Assembly (NCBI GenBank): GCA_017882305.1
Contig: JADGPU010000015.1
Coordinates: forward strand, 1-45,392
Source of the DNA: Bacteroidales bacterium
GTDB lineage: Bacteria > Bacteroidota > Bacteroidia > Bacteroidales > VadinHA17
Length of the DNA stretch: 45,392 bases
Reading direction: 5' to 3'
Below, piece by piece: positions 25,807-33,861 of this stretch. Each line of letters begins with the position of its first letter. Position 1 is the stretch's first letter. The translations under genes were made by a program, and so were the position numbers. The notes under the pieces were generated by a model. It had not been told where the DNA came from. It searched no databases and saw only the letters and a list, made by a program, of their open reading frames with translations.

Positions 25807-27630
25807 ATGAAAGATTCATTCATTAACAGGAAATATGTCATAATGGCACTCATAGTGCTTGCAACGCTTGGCTTGTTAGTGAGGTTGTTTATTATTCAGG
25901 TTGTAAAAAGTTCGTACAGACTCTCGGCAGAAAATAACGTTTTAAGATATATTACACAGTATCCTGCCCGAGGGCTAATATATGACAGGAATGGGAAACT
26001 GATAGTCTTTAATCAGGCTGCATATGATCTCATGGTTATACCTGCTCAGGTATCAAATATTGACACAACAGGGTTTTGCGACTTGCTTGGAATTTCAACT
26101 GATCTGTTCAGAAAACAGCTGCGAATTGCTATTAACTATTCCAAACGAGCACCTTCAGTATTTCTGAAACAGGTTTCGAATGAAACATATGCCAAGTTTC
26201 AGGAAAAAATGTTTTTGTATTCGGGCTTCTATGTACAGCCACGTACACTTCGAAAATATTCAAAACCTGTTGCTGCTCACATTCTTGGATACGTAAGCGA
26301 GGTTGATGACGGACTAATCAAAAAAAATCCTTATTACAAACCTGGCGATTACATTGGTAAGAGCGGAATCGAAGAATCTTATGAAAAGGATTTAAGGGGC
26401 AGACGCGGCGTTAAAATTTTTCTGGTCGATGTCTTCAGCCGGATAAAAGGCTCATATGAAAAGGGAAAGTTGGATACTCTGGCGGTACAGGGCTCCAATA
26501 TCGTTTCCGGAATCGATCTTGATCTTCAGGAGTATGGAGAGCTTCTGATGAAGAACAAAAGAGGAAGTGTTGTTGCCATAGAACCCAAGTCGGGAGAAGT
26601 ACTCGCACTTATTTCATCTCCTGATTACGATCCTGCTTTGCTCGTCGGAAGAGTCAGGTCGGAAAACTTCGCAAAACTTCAGGGTGATTCAATTTTACAG
26701 CCTTTATTTAACAGGGCATTAATGGCATCATATCCGCCCGGATCAGCTTTCAAACCTATCAATGGATTAATAGGTCTTCAGGAAGGTGTAATCACTCCGC
26801 AAACACTTTTTGAATGCCATAGAGGATATCTTTTCGTTGGATGCCATGCTCATCCATCCCCTCTCAGTATTGTCGGAGCAATCGGGAATTCATGTAATGC
26901 CTATTTTTGTCAGACCTATAGAAGAGTTCTTGAAAATCCAGCTTATAATACTGTTGCTGATGCTTACTTTAAATGGAAAAGCTATCTGAATGAGTTCGGA
27001 TTTGGTAGCAAACTGGGAACCGATTTTGTAAATGAACTCTCAGGGTTTATTCCATCTACTGAATATTTTGATAAATATTATGGTAAGAACAGGTGGAAGG
27101 CCCTGACTGTCATTTCAATGGCAATCGGACAGGGTGAAGTTGGCGCAACTCCTCTTCAGATGGCAAATATGACAGCTGCCATAGCAAACCGTGGTTATTT
27201 TTATACTCCTCATATTGTAAAATCAGTTGGCGTTGACCATACCATTGACGAACGTTTCACAACGAAACATCAGATAACTATTGATACCGCAAATTTTGAA
27301 CAAATTGTACTTGGAATGGAAGAAGCTGTGACCAGAGGTACAGCAGCAGGAGTTAAATTAAAAGATATCATCATATGTGGAAAAACCGGAACAGCACAAA
27401 ATCCTCATGGTGCCAACCATTCTGTTTTTATTGCATTTGCACCTAAAGATAACCCCAAAATTGCAATTGCTGTTTTTGTTGAAAATGCTGGTTTCGGTGC
27501 AACCTACGCAGCACCCGTGGCAAGTCTTATGATAGAAAAATATATAAAAGGAGAGATATCCAATAAAGCTCTGGAAAAGAGAATACTTGAACTAAATCTT
27601 GAGGGAAGAATCAGTGAAGCGGAGCGTTAA
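25807..27630 (+). CDS. mrdA: Penicillin-binding protein 2 (peptidoglycan transpeptidase)
   Basis: This class B PBP cross-links peptidoglycan during elongation. The 607-residue protein has an N-terminal membrane helix (about 11-31) and a pedestal/dimerisation region with ARGLIYDRNGKLIVFN and GYVSEVDDGLIKK. The transpeptidase domain follows, with the catalytic serine in PPGSAFKPI (SxxK), SCN of GNSCNAYF (SxN) and GKTGTAQNPHG (KTG). MAIGQGEVGATPLQMANM is also characteristic. It is preceded by mreD (13 bp) and overlaps rodA. No RBS of the Shine-Dalgarno type is visible. Confidence 0.96.
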   Translation: MKDSFINRKYVIMALIVLATLGLLVRLFIIQVVKSSYRLSAENNVLRYITQYPARGLIYDRNGKLIVFNQAAYDLMVIPAQVSNIDTTGFCDLLGISTDLFRKQLRIAINYSKRAPSVFLKQVSNETYAKFQEKMFLYSGFYVQPRTLRKYSKPVAAHILGYVSEVDDGLIKKNPYYKPGDYIGKSGIEESYEKDLRGRRGVKIFLVDVFSRIKGSYEKGKLDTLAVQGSNIVSGIDLDLQEYGELLMKNKRGSVVAIEPKSGEVLALISSPDYDPALLVGRVRSENFAKLQGDSILQPLFNRALMASYPPGSAFKPINGLIGLQEGVITPQTLFECHRGYLFVGCHAHPSPLSIVGAIGNSCNAYFCQTYRRVLENPAYNTVADAYFKWKSYLNEFGFGSKLGTDFVNELSGFIPSTEYFDKYYGKNRWKALTVISMAIGQGEVGATPLQMANMTAAIANRGYFYTPHIVKSVGVDHTIDERFTTKHQITIDTANFEQIVLGMEEAVTRGTAAGVKLKDIIICGKTGTAQNPHGANHSVFIAFAPKDNPKIAIAVFVENAGFGATYAAPVASLMIEKYIKGEISNKALEKRILELNLEGRISEAER

Positions 27631-29038
27631 TATCTGGAATGGAATCGACAAGACTTCAATAGTCCTGTTTTTGCTTCTGGTTGTACTGGGATGGATCAAT
27701 ATATATGCTGCAGTTTTTAACGAAGAGCATGCAGGATTACTGGACTTTTCACAAAGGTATGGAAAGCAGTTTATCTGGATAGTTGCATCGCTTATACTTG
27801 CTGTTTTTATAGTAATTATCGATAACAGGTTCTATTTCTTTTTCTCCTGGTTCATTTATGGGACATGTATGCTGCTTCTGATTCTTGTGGTTATTTTTGG
27901 GAAGGAAATAAACGGCGCAAGATCGTGGTTTGAGTTTAGAGGAATCAGTCTTCAACCATCGGAATTAGCAAAGTTTGGCACAGCCCTCGCCCTTGCAAGT
28001 TATTTAAATACCAGGAAACAGGATCTGACGCGATTATCAGCAATGATTCCCGCAGCGGCAATTATTCTTTTTCCGGCGATACTTACCTTGCTTCAGCCTG
28101 ATATGGGCTCAGCAATTGTTTATTTTTCTTTATTTATGGTACTCTTCAGAGAAGGGATGAGCCCATATATTTTTGTATCGGGCTTATTAATGATAGTTCT
28201 GTTTTTTCTTACCCTTCTTACGAACATTCTCTATCTTACAATTGCATTGATAATTATTGCAGTGATTCTTGTGTGGTTTACAACACGAAAATGGAAATTG
28301 GTACTTTTCGGAACCGGGATTTTTCTTCTTATTGCAGGAACAATTTATTTACTTGATCATTATATTACTAAATCAATTGGTAATGAGATGGTTATTTTTA
28401 TCTCACTCATTCTTTCAGGTGCAGCTTATACTTTTTATATCTATAATAAGAGAGCAGCGTCTATTTTAATAATATATATATTCCTTATAGGAAGTATCAT
28501 CTTTGTTAATGCGTTTGATTATGCCTTTAATAATATACTTCCCAAACATCAGAAGGATAGGGTGAACATTCTTCTTGGTTTTAAAACAGATCTGCACGGA
28601 ACAGGGTATAATGTAAACCAGTCAATAATCTCAATTGGTTCAGGTGGTTTCGGCGGAAAAGGATTTTTGCAGGGAACACAGACAAAGTTCAAGTTTGTTC
28701 CTAAGCAGAGCTCAGATTTTATTTTCTGTACTGTTGGTGAAGAGTGGGGTTTTTTGGGTTCCGGCACTATAATCGGATTATATTTGGCCCTACTTCTGAG
28801 ATTGATCTCACTGGCTGAACGGCAGCGCTCAGACTTTTCAAGGATCTACGGGTATTGTGTTGTTTCAATCCTCTTTACTCATATCTTTTTAAATATCGGA
28901 ATGGCTATCGGCCTTGTTCCTGTTATAGGGATCCCTTTGCCGTTCTTAAGCTATGGAGGAAGCTCATTATGGGGGTTTACTATTCTTTTGTTTATATTCC
29001 TTAGACTTGATGCAAGCCGTACCGAATATCTGTTATAA
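27614..29038 (+). CDS. rodA: SEDS peptidoglycan glycosyltransferase RodA
   Basis: RodA polymerises glycan strands from lipid II as the partner of PBP2. With GTG 27614 the protein has 474 residues; a TTG at 27599 gives five more, but GAGGGAAG lies just before the GTG. SEDS landmarks are FRGISLQPSELAKFGTALA, LLQPDMGSA, DRVNILLGF, the catalytic loop region SDFIFCTVGEEWGFLGS and PLPFLSYGGSSLWG. A central extra hydrophobic stretch of about 90 residues makes it longer than E. coli RodA (370), as is common in Bacteroidota. The gene overlaps pbp2 by 17 bp and its stop is directly followed by the convergent acpH stop. Confidence 0.96.
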   Translation: MKRSVNIWNGIDKTSIVLFLLLVVLGWINIYAAVFNEEHAGLLDFSQRYGKQFIWIVASLILAVFIVIIDNRFYFFFSWFIYGTCMLLLILVVIFGKEINGARSWFEFRGISLQPSELAKFGTALALASYLNTRKQDLTRLSAMIPAAAIILFPAILTLLQPDMGSAIVYFSLFMVLFREGMSPYIFVSGLLMIVLFFLTLLTNILYLTIALIIIAVILVWFTTRKWKLVLFGTGIFLLIAGTIYLLDHYITKSIGNEMVIFISLILSGAAYTFYIYNKRAASILIIYIFLIGSIIFVNAFDYAFNNILPKHQKDRVNILLGFKTDLHGTGYNVNQSIISIGSGGFGGKGFLQGTQTKFKFVPKQSSDFIFCTVGEEWGFLGSGTIIGLYLALLLRLISLAERQRSDFSRIYGYCVVSILFTHIFLNIGMAIGLVPVIGIPLPFLSYGGSSLWGFTILLFIFLRLDASRTEYLL

Positions 29039-29650
29039 TCAGAATGGTATCGTTATCCTGTGCGATATTTCAATACCAAAATCTTTCTCGACGTAATCAA
29101 TAAGTTGTGGAAAAAACTCCATGAAATCATCCTGAAGAGAATAATAATTCTTTTTAAGAGCACGCATGGCAAATCTGGTTTCATTCGGAAGTGTTGAGCG
29201 CTTGCTTAATGTATTCAAAACATGACGGATTCCGTTCAATGTCTGGTACGATTCTATCCAGTTATTTATAATAAAGAAAGGCATCATTTCCCTGACATTT
29301 TCGGGCATAATTTCGTAATTGTTCACGAGCGCCCTGTAAAAATTATAAGTTACACTTTCAAGTGGTCTTCTTGAAAAAAAATCCCATTCACTGGTAAGAA
29401 AATGATCATAAATTATATCAATAATGACACCTGAATATTTATGGTATTTCCTGGTAAAAAATATCTTGCTCCGATGAACAACAGGATGCCGGTCTGTGAA
29501 CCCATCAATGTGTCGATGCAATATAATACCTTTTCTGATCAGATCGGGGTACTTTAGGTAATCGCGTCCTTTTACATAATCACCTATGTAATTCCCAATG
29601 ATTATTTTATCAGAATCACCTGAAAGATATATGTGAGCCAGCACATTCAT
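29039..29650 (-). CDS. AcpH-like acyl carrier protein phosphodiesterase
   Basis: The 203-residue protein matches the AcpH/DUF479 family, whose E. coli member removes 4'-phosphopantetheine from acyl carrier protein. It opens MNVLAHIYLSGDSDKIIIGN, followed by GDYVKG. HRHIDGFTDRHPVVHRSK and IDIIYDHFLTSEWD supply the histidine/aspartate metal ligands expected of this HD-like helical fold. The length is close to E. coli AcpH (193). The gene is convergent with rodA with no spacer and divergent from the GTPase gene. Biochemical activity in Bacteroidota homologues is inferred. Confidence 0.85.
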   Translation of the reverse strand: MNVLAHIYLSGDSDKIIIGNYIGDYVKGRDYLKYPDLIRKGIILHRHIDGFTDRHPVVHRSKIFFTRKYHKYSGVIIDIIYDHFLTSEWDFFSRRPLESVTYNFYRALVNNYEIMPENVREMMPFFIINNWIESYQTLNGIRHVLNTLSKRSTLPNETRFAMRALKKNYYSLQDDFMEFFPQLIDYVEKDFGIEISHRITIPF

Positions 29651-29697
29651 AACATGACATAATAGTACAAAGAATTTGCCATATCCCTTCTCTTATT

Positions 29698-29723
29698 GAA
29701 AACATTTTCTTTAACATGTTTTC
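29698..29723. other. Inverted repeat GAAAACAT/ATGTTTTC
   Basis: An 8-bp perfect dyad with a 10-nt centre lies 48 bp upstream of the acpH-like start in the divergent gap to the GTPase gene. It could be an operator or a transcript hairpin. There is no T-run typical of a terminator. Confidence 0.35.
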
Positions 29724-29831
29724 AGTACACACTGCAAATAGCATTAACAGATTATTATTCAGGAAATTAAAGCATAGAAACAGCATTTAAAAAAATACGA
29801 TAAAATGCTCGGAATTTCGGTATGCAAATTA

Positions 29832-29839
29832 TACATTTG
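29832..29839 (+). promoter_or_regulatory. Possible -7 element of the GTPase gene
   Basis: TACATTTG fits TAnnTTTG exactly. No TTTG or TTG is found 17-23 nt upstream, so the -33 element is missing or divergent. The overlapping palindromes at 29844-29866 begin 4 bp downstream, around the expected transcription start. Confidence 0.4.
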
Positions 29840-29843
29840 TTGG

Positions 29844-29866
29844 TTCATTTTAAAATGAAATTTCAT
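29844..29866. promoter_or_regulatory. Two overlapping palindromes downstream of the -7 element
   Basis: TTCATTTTAAAATGAA (29844-29859, perfect 16-bp dyad) overlaps ATGAAATTTCAT (29855-29866, perfect 12-bp dyad), giving three alternating TTCAT/ATGAA half-sites. Their place at the expected transcription start suits a repressor operator for the GTPase gene. No cognate regulator is identified. Confidence 0.5.
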
Positions 29867-29894
29867 TTCCGGAAAATAAAATTCTAATAAACTA

Positions 29895-29900
29895 AGGAGG
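29895..29900 (+). promoter_or_regulatory. Strong Shine-Dalgarno AGGAGG
   Basis: AGGAGG lies 4 nt before ATG 29905. Bacteroidota genes rarely carry such a site, and the other genes in this window do not, so it stands out and fixes the start codon. Confidence 0.8.
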
Positions 29901-29904
29901 ATTT

Positions 29905-31245
29905 ATGACTAAGAAAAATGTCATCATAATTGGTGCAGCAGGTCGCGATTTCCATAATTTTAATACTTGCTACAGAGATAAGGAATATTATAATGTTGTT
30001 GCATTTACAGCGGCTCAGATACCCGATATTGAGGGTAGAAAGTATCCGAAAGAGCTGGCTGGCAAATTATATCCTGAAGGGATACCAATTTTTGGTGAAG
30101 AAAACCTTACTGACCTTATAAAGAAATATAAAGTTAATGATTGTGTATTCTCATATAGTGATGTCACCTACCAGAAAGTGATGTCTGTGAGCGCAATAGT
30201 GAATGCTGCCGGTGCGAACTTTGTTTTGCTCGGACCTTCTGATACCATGTTAAAAAGCTCAAAACCTCTTATAGCTATTGGTGCTATCAGGACAGGGTGC
30301 GGTAAGAGTCAGACATCCAGAAAGGTTATAGAGCTTCTTATGGGAAAAGGTTTAAAAGTGGTTGCAGTACGCCATCCGATGCCTTATGGTGACCTTAATG
30401 CCCAAAAAGTACAGCGTTTTGCTGTTGTCAAAGATCTTGAGAAACATCGATGTACCATAGAGGAAATGGAAGAGTATGAACCACATGTGGTCAGGGGAAA
30501 CGTCATTTACGCCGGGGTTGACTATGAAGCAATTCTTCGGGAAGCTGAAAACGATCCGGCAGGTTGTGATGTAGTTCTCTGGGATGGAGGGAATAATGAT
30601 TTTCCGTTCTACAAGCCCGACCTTATGATAACGGTCACAGATCCTCATCGGGCTGGCCACGAACTAAGGTACTACCCGGGCGAAGTTACTCTCCGAATTG
30701 CTGATGTTGTTGTAATAAATAAAATGGATAGCGCTGCTCCTGAAGCAATCCAGATTGTGAGGGAGAGTATTGATAAGGTTAACCCCAAAGCAGTTGTTGT
30801 TGATTGTGCTTCACCGATTAAAGTCGACGATTCCTCTCTGATCAAAGGGAAAAGAGTACTTGTTGTTGAAGATGGCCCTACTCTTACCCATGGAGAGATG
30901 AAGCTCGGTGCTGGAGTTGTTGCAGCGCGCAAATTCGGAGCTGCAGAACTAGTTGATCCACGCCCCTATACTGTTGGCAGACTGAGTGAAACTTTCAGAT
31001 TATATCCGAATATCGGAACACTGCTTCCCGCTATGGGTTATGGCGATCAACAACTAAAAGACCTTGAAACAACTATCAACAATACTGATTGTGACTGTGT
31101 AATTATAGCCACACCAATCGATTTGAACAGGATCATCAAAATCAAGAAACCAAATACACGGGTTTATTATGATCTACAGGAGATTGGCGATCCTAATCTT
31201 TCACAGGTTATTGATGAGTTTGTTAAGACATATAAGTTAAAATAG
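29905..31245 (+). CDS. COG2403-type predicted GTPase (cyclic 2,3-diphosphoglycerate synthetase-like)
   Basis: A 446-residue cytosolic protein. It has an N-terminal Rossmann-like part (NVIIIGAAGRDFHNFN), a P-loop variant IRTGCGKSQTSRK near residues 128-140, a G3-like DGGNNDFPFYKPD, and the guanine-specificity motif VVINKMD near 270-276. The C-terminal part contains LVVEDGPTLTHGEM. This arrangement matches predicted GTPases annotated as cyclic 2,3-diphosphoglycerate synthetase-like; that activity is established only in some methanogens. It is unusual here for its strong AGGAGG (29895-29900) 4 bp before the ATG, since most genes in this window lack a Shine-Dalgarno. It is a single-gene unit with its own terminator. 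The physiological reaction is unknown. Confidence 0.82.
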   Translation: MTKKNVIIIGAAGRDFHNFNTCYRDKEYYNVVAFTAAQIPDIEGRKYPKELAGKLYPEGIPIFGEENLTDLIKKYKVNDCVFSYSDVTYQKVMSVSAIVNAAGANFVLLGPSDTMLKSSKPLIAIGAIRTGCGKSQTSRKVIELLMGKGLKVVAVRHPMPYGDLNAQKVQRFAVVKDLEKHRCTIEEMEEYEPHVVRGNVIYAGVDYEAILREAENDPAGCDVVLWDGGNNDFPFYKPDLMITVTDPHRAGHELRYYPGEVTLRIADVVVINKMDSAAPEAIQIVRESIDKVNPKAVVVDCASPIKVDDSSLIKGKRVLVVEDGPTLTHGEMKLGAGVVAARKFGAAELVDPRPYTVGRLSETFRLYPNIGTLLPAMGYGDQQLKDLETTINNTDCDCVIIATPIDLNRIIKIKKPNTRVYYDLQEIGDPNLSQVIDEFVKTYKLK

Positions 31246-31266
31246 TATATAGCTCATTATCAATGA

Positions 31267-31295
31267 AAAAAAGGAGGTCAGAAGCCTCCTTTTTT
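31267..31295. terminator. Bidirectional rho-independent terminator
   Basis: An 11-bp perfect stem (AAAAAAGGAGG 31267-31277, CCTCCTTTTTT 31285-31295) has a 7-nt loop. It has T-runs on both strands, so it can end the GTPase transcript (+) and, about 90 bp beyond its stop, the GH3 transcript (-). Confidence 0.88.
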
Positions 31296-31296
31296 A

Positions 31297-31377
31297 TTTT
31301 CCCGCAGATTCCGCAGATTGGCGCAGATGTTAAGATTTGTATCTGCGAAGATCAGCGAGATCAGCGGGAAATTTTAA
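31297..31377. repeat. Inverted word array CGCAGAT/ATCTGCG (copy 1)
   Basis: The left arm has CGCAGAT starting at 31303, 31312 and 31322. The right arm has ATCTGCG, ATCAGCG and ATCAGCG starting at 31341, 31351 and 31360. Spacings are mirrored (9-10 and 10-9). Outer ends are TTTTCCCGC and GCGGGAAATTTT. It lies between the terminator and the GH3 stop codon. Confidence 0.75.
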
Positions 31378-31381
31378 TAAG

Positions 31382-33715
31382 TTATTTTACGACCTTTTTG
31401 TACTTTTCAACTCGTGTATCTTTAATTACCCCACTCCAGTTTAAACCGAAACCGAAATCGTACTTGTTTCCTTCTGAATCGATATGGCATGTCATATCAA
31501 AAGGAACATCCTCTTTCTGAGTTTCTACAGTTTTCATATCAACAGGCATCTGCATTGGTAACAAACCTGAAGGTTCCGAAGCACCTGTCAGTATATCCAG
31601 AATAGCCTGATCCTGAATGTCAAAGTTAACAATTATGGCATCTGCATCTTTTTCAAATTCACTGAATACCATTGGTTTTGACATTGCGACTGATACAATA
31701 ACCGGTTTACCTTTCATAGCTTTTTTTGCATCCAGTACCATTTTCAGATCAGAAGTATTGGAAGCTGTAATTGTTTTCCCTTTGTAAGTACGGTTAGAAA
31801 ATTTCTCAAATGGGTCTCCGCCAGCTATGCTGGGATCGCGTGCATAAATAGCTTTGTAAGGGCCATATTGGAGGCTAATTGGAACATATCCGTTTCCACC
31901 TTTCTTCACATCATCCGCGTCGTAACCGCTGCCTGAATTTGGACTCCTGATAATAACAAGAGCAAAATCAGCTTCAGCAGGATTATCAGTAACCTTGAAG
32001 TATTTCTTTACCAGGTTGAGATTAACAGGATAATTTATTGACTCAGGTGTTGGACCACCAAAGAAGTCTCTCCCCGCCGCCGTCATTCTTTTAGGGATAT
32101 ATACGGTTTTCTGTTTTGCAACCGGCAGCACTTTGGCCTTATTCTTTAGCATAACAATTGATTTCAGCTGGGCTTCATATCCGGCTTTCATGAATTCCTC
32201 ATTTCCGACAATTTTTTTTGTCTCATCCACTTTGAGATATGGATTTTCAAAAAGTCCGATCCTGAGTATATTCTTCAAAAGACGAACTGCAGATTGTTCC
32301 ATGCGAGCCCTCATAAACTGCTCTCCATGTTCTTTAACTCCCATCTTGTAAGCTTCAATTACGGGTCCGACATCATTGTTCCCACCAAACTGGTCTACCC
32401 CGGCCATTATGATTTTGTAATGTCTTTCCGCTATTGTTAATGTCTCAGCACCCCAACAGGTTGTTCCGAATCCATCAACTGCTTTTTCATCGGAAGTAAC
32501 ACCCCAGTCAGTACAAATAACTCCGTCAAAAGAATATTTCCCCCGCAAGAGATCATTTATAATATACTTGTTGAAGCTGTTACCCACATTTTCATTATTT
32601 TGTTTATCAATGCCATAGGAAATTGTATAATAAGGCATCACTGCTGAAGCCATTTTTGTTTCACCTTCAAGTTTAAGAGCACCTTCGGTAAATGGAATAA
32701 GATGATCGGCAAGGTTATTCCCCGGATAGACAGCGTATTTCCCAAAAGCAAAGTGAGCGTCTCTTCCTCCCTCTTCAGGTCCGCCTCCAGGCCAGTGTTT
32801 TATCATCGTATTTACACTTGTATAACCCCATCCGCTTGCAATAACCTTGTCACCAAAAGATGTCTGGAAACCATCAACATATGCGCGGGCCATATCAGCG
32901 GTAAGTTGCGGATTTTCACCGAACGTGCCGTTGACTCTCGCCCACCGCGGTTCAGTAGCAAGATCAATCTGGGGTGAAAGTGCTGTTGTAATTCCCAAAG
33001 CACGATATTCTTTTGCAGCAATCTGACCGAACTGTTTTACGACAGAAGGATCAAAGGTAGCAGCCATACCGAGTGAACCCGGCCACAAGGATATTTGTCC
33101 CGCAGAACCAACATTGTATTCAGCTTCCGATGTTGAACGGTGCCTTGGATCAGAACTGTTGTTGGCGGGAATAGCTAAACCAATACCTTCGCAAAGTGCC
33201 TGTACCTTGTTATTCCAGATAGCTGCAACTTCAGGACTTTCCACTGAAGTAACGAGAACATGACGAAGATTATCTTTAGTAAGGAATTTGATTTGCTGGT
33301 CGCTGAGGTCCGATGCTTTTGCGCCACTCTCTTTAAAAGGTTTACCATTATATGTACTTGCCCCAAAACGTGTATTGGCTGAAGGAATAGCCTGATGTGC
33401 ACTATAAAGCATCAATCCGGCAATCTGGTCAATAGTCATTTTTGATGCCAGATCTTTTGCCCTTTCCCCGGCGCTGAGTCTCCAATCCTCATATATATCA
33501 AGCTTGCCGTTCTTATTCAGATCCTTAAAAGCAAGACCTTTAATGGTAAGTATTTTAACACCAGAGGTCGTGTCATAACCAAGTGTCTGACCTCCTTTAT
33601 TGGTTACGATCCTGAGTGATCCGTTTCCGGATTCGCTCCAGTTTTTACAACTGCTTAAAGACAGAGCAAATATAGAAGCAACAAAGAGATAAGAGGAAAT
33701 TTTGAATTTTTTCAT
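31382..33715 (-). CDS. Glycoside hydrolase family 3 lipoprotein
   Basis: A large exo-acting beta-glycosidase-type enzyme of family 3, tethered as a lipoprotein. ATG 33715 gives 777 residues with signal MKKFKISSYLF and lipobox SLSSC (Cys23); an in-frame TTG at 33739 would disturb the signal and is rejected. Near residues 65-78 DLNKNGKLDIYEDW looks like a calcium-binding EF loop, seen in this GH3 subgroup. The barrel domain includes KHWPGGGPEEGGRDAHF and the nucleophile aspartate in VICTDWG (about residue 403). A second alpha/beta domain follows (VMLKNKAKVLPV onward), and an Fn3-like C terminus is not evident. The polysaccharide target is unknown; no SusC/SusD pair is nearby, so it is not a visible PUL. 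Confidence 0.92.
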   Translation of the reverse strand: MKKFKISSYLFVASIFALSLSSCKNWSESGNGSLRIVTNKGGQTLGYDTTSGVKILTIKGLAFKDLNKNGKLDIYEDWRLSAGERAKDLASKMTIDQIAGLMLYSAHQAIPSANTRFGASTYNGKPFKESGAKASDLSDQQIKFLTKDNLRHVLVTSVESPEVAAIWNNKVQALCEGIGLAIPANNSSDPRHRSTSEAEYNVGSAGQISLWPGSLGMAATFDPSVVKQFGQIAAKEYRALGITTALSPQIDLATEPRWARVNGTFGENPQLTADMARAYVDGFQTSFGDKVIASGWGYTSVNTMIKHWPGGGPEEGGRDAHFAFGKYAVYPGNNLADHLIPFTEGALKLEGETKMASAVMPYYTISYGIDKQNNENVGNSFNKYIINDLLRGKYSFDGVICTDWGVTSDEKAVDGFGTTCWGAETLTIAERHYKIIMAGVDQFGGNNDVGPVIEAYKMGVKEHGEQFMRARMEQSAVRLLKNILRIGLFENPYLKVDETKKIVGNEEFMKAGYEAQLKSIVMLKNKAKVLPVAKQKTVYIPKRMTAAGRDFFGGPTPESINYPVNLNLVKKYFKVTDNPAEADFALVIIRSPNSGSGYDADDVKKGGNGYVPISLQYGPYKAIYARDPSIAGGDPFEKFSNRTYKGKTITASNTSDLKMVLDAKKAMKGKPVIVSVAMSKPMVFSEFEKDADAIIVNFDIQDQAILDILTGASEPSGLLPMQMPVDMKTVETQKEDVPFDMTCHIDSEGNKYDFGFGLNWSGVIKDTRVEKYKKVVK

Positions 33716-33782
33716 ATACGGTAGAATTGATTTTATCAATTAGTAGTTTTATGATAGATTTTAATTTTGCGGAACTTTTTAT

Positions 33783-33861
33783 TTTCCCTCAGGTTTCACA
33801 GATCAAAGCAGATAATCAGATGTGAATCTGCGAAAATCAGCGCGATCAGCTGGAAATTTTT
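33783..33861. repeat. Inverted word array CGCAGAT/ATCTGCG (copy 2)
   Basis: The left arm is degenerate (CCTCAGG, CACAGAT, AGCAGAT ending at 33793, 33803 and 33813). The right arm has ATCTGCG, ATCAGCG and ATCAGCT starting at 33826, 33836 and 33845, with the same 10-9 spacing and the same GGAAATTTT end as copy 1. It sits upstream of GH3 and immediately before the pgi stop codon, in the same orientation as copy 1. Confidence 0.72.

Noticed and set aside
31382..33715. Polysaccharide utilisation locus around the GH3 gene
   Set aside because: No SusC/SusD pair, sulfatase or hybrid two-component regulator lies nearby; neighbours are pgi and a GTPase.
33716..33739. Extended N terminus of the GH3 protein from TTG 33739
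   Set aside because: The ATG at 33715 begins a normal lipoprotein signal (basic start, hydrophobic core, SSC), which the extension would spoil.
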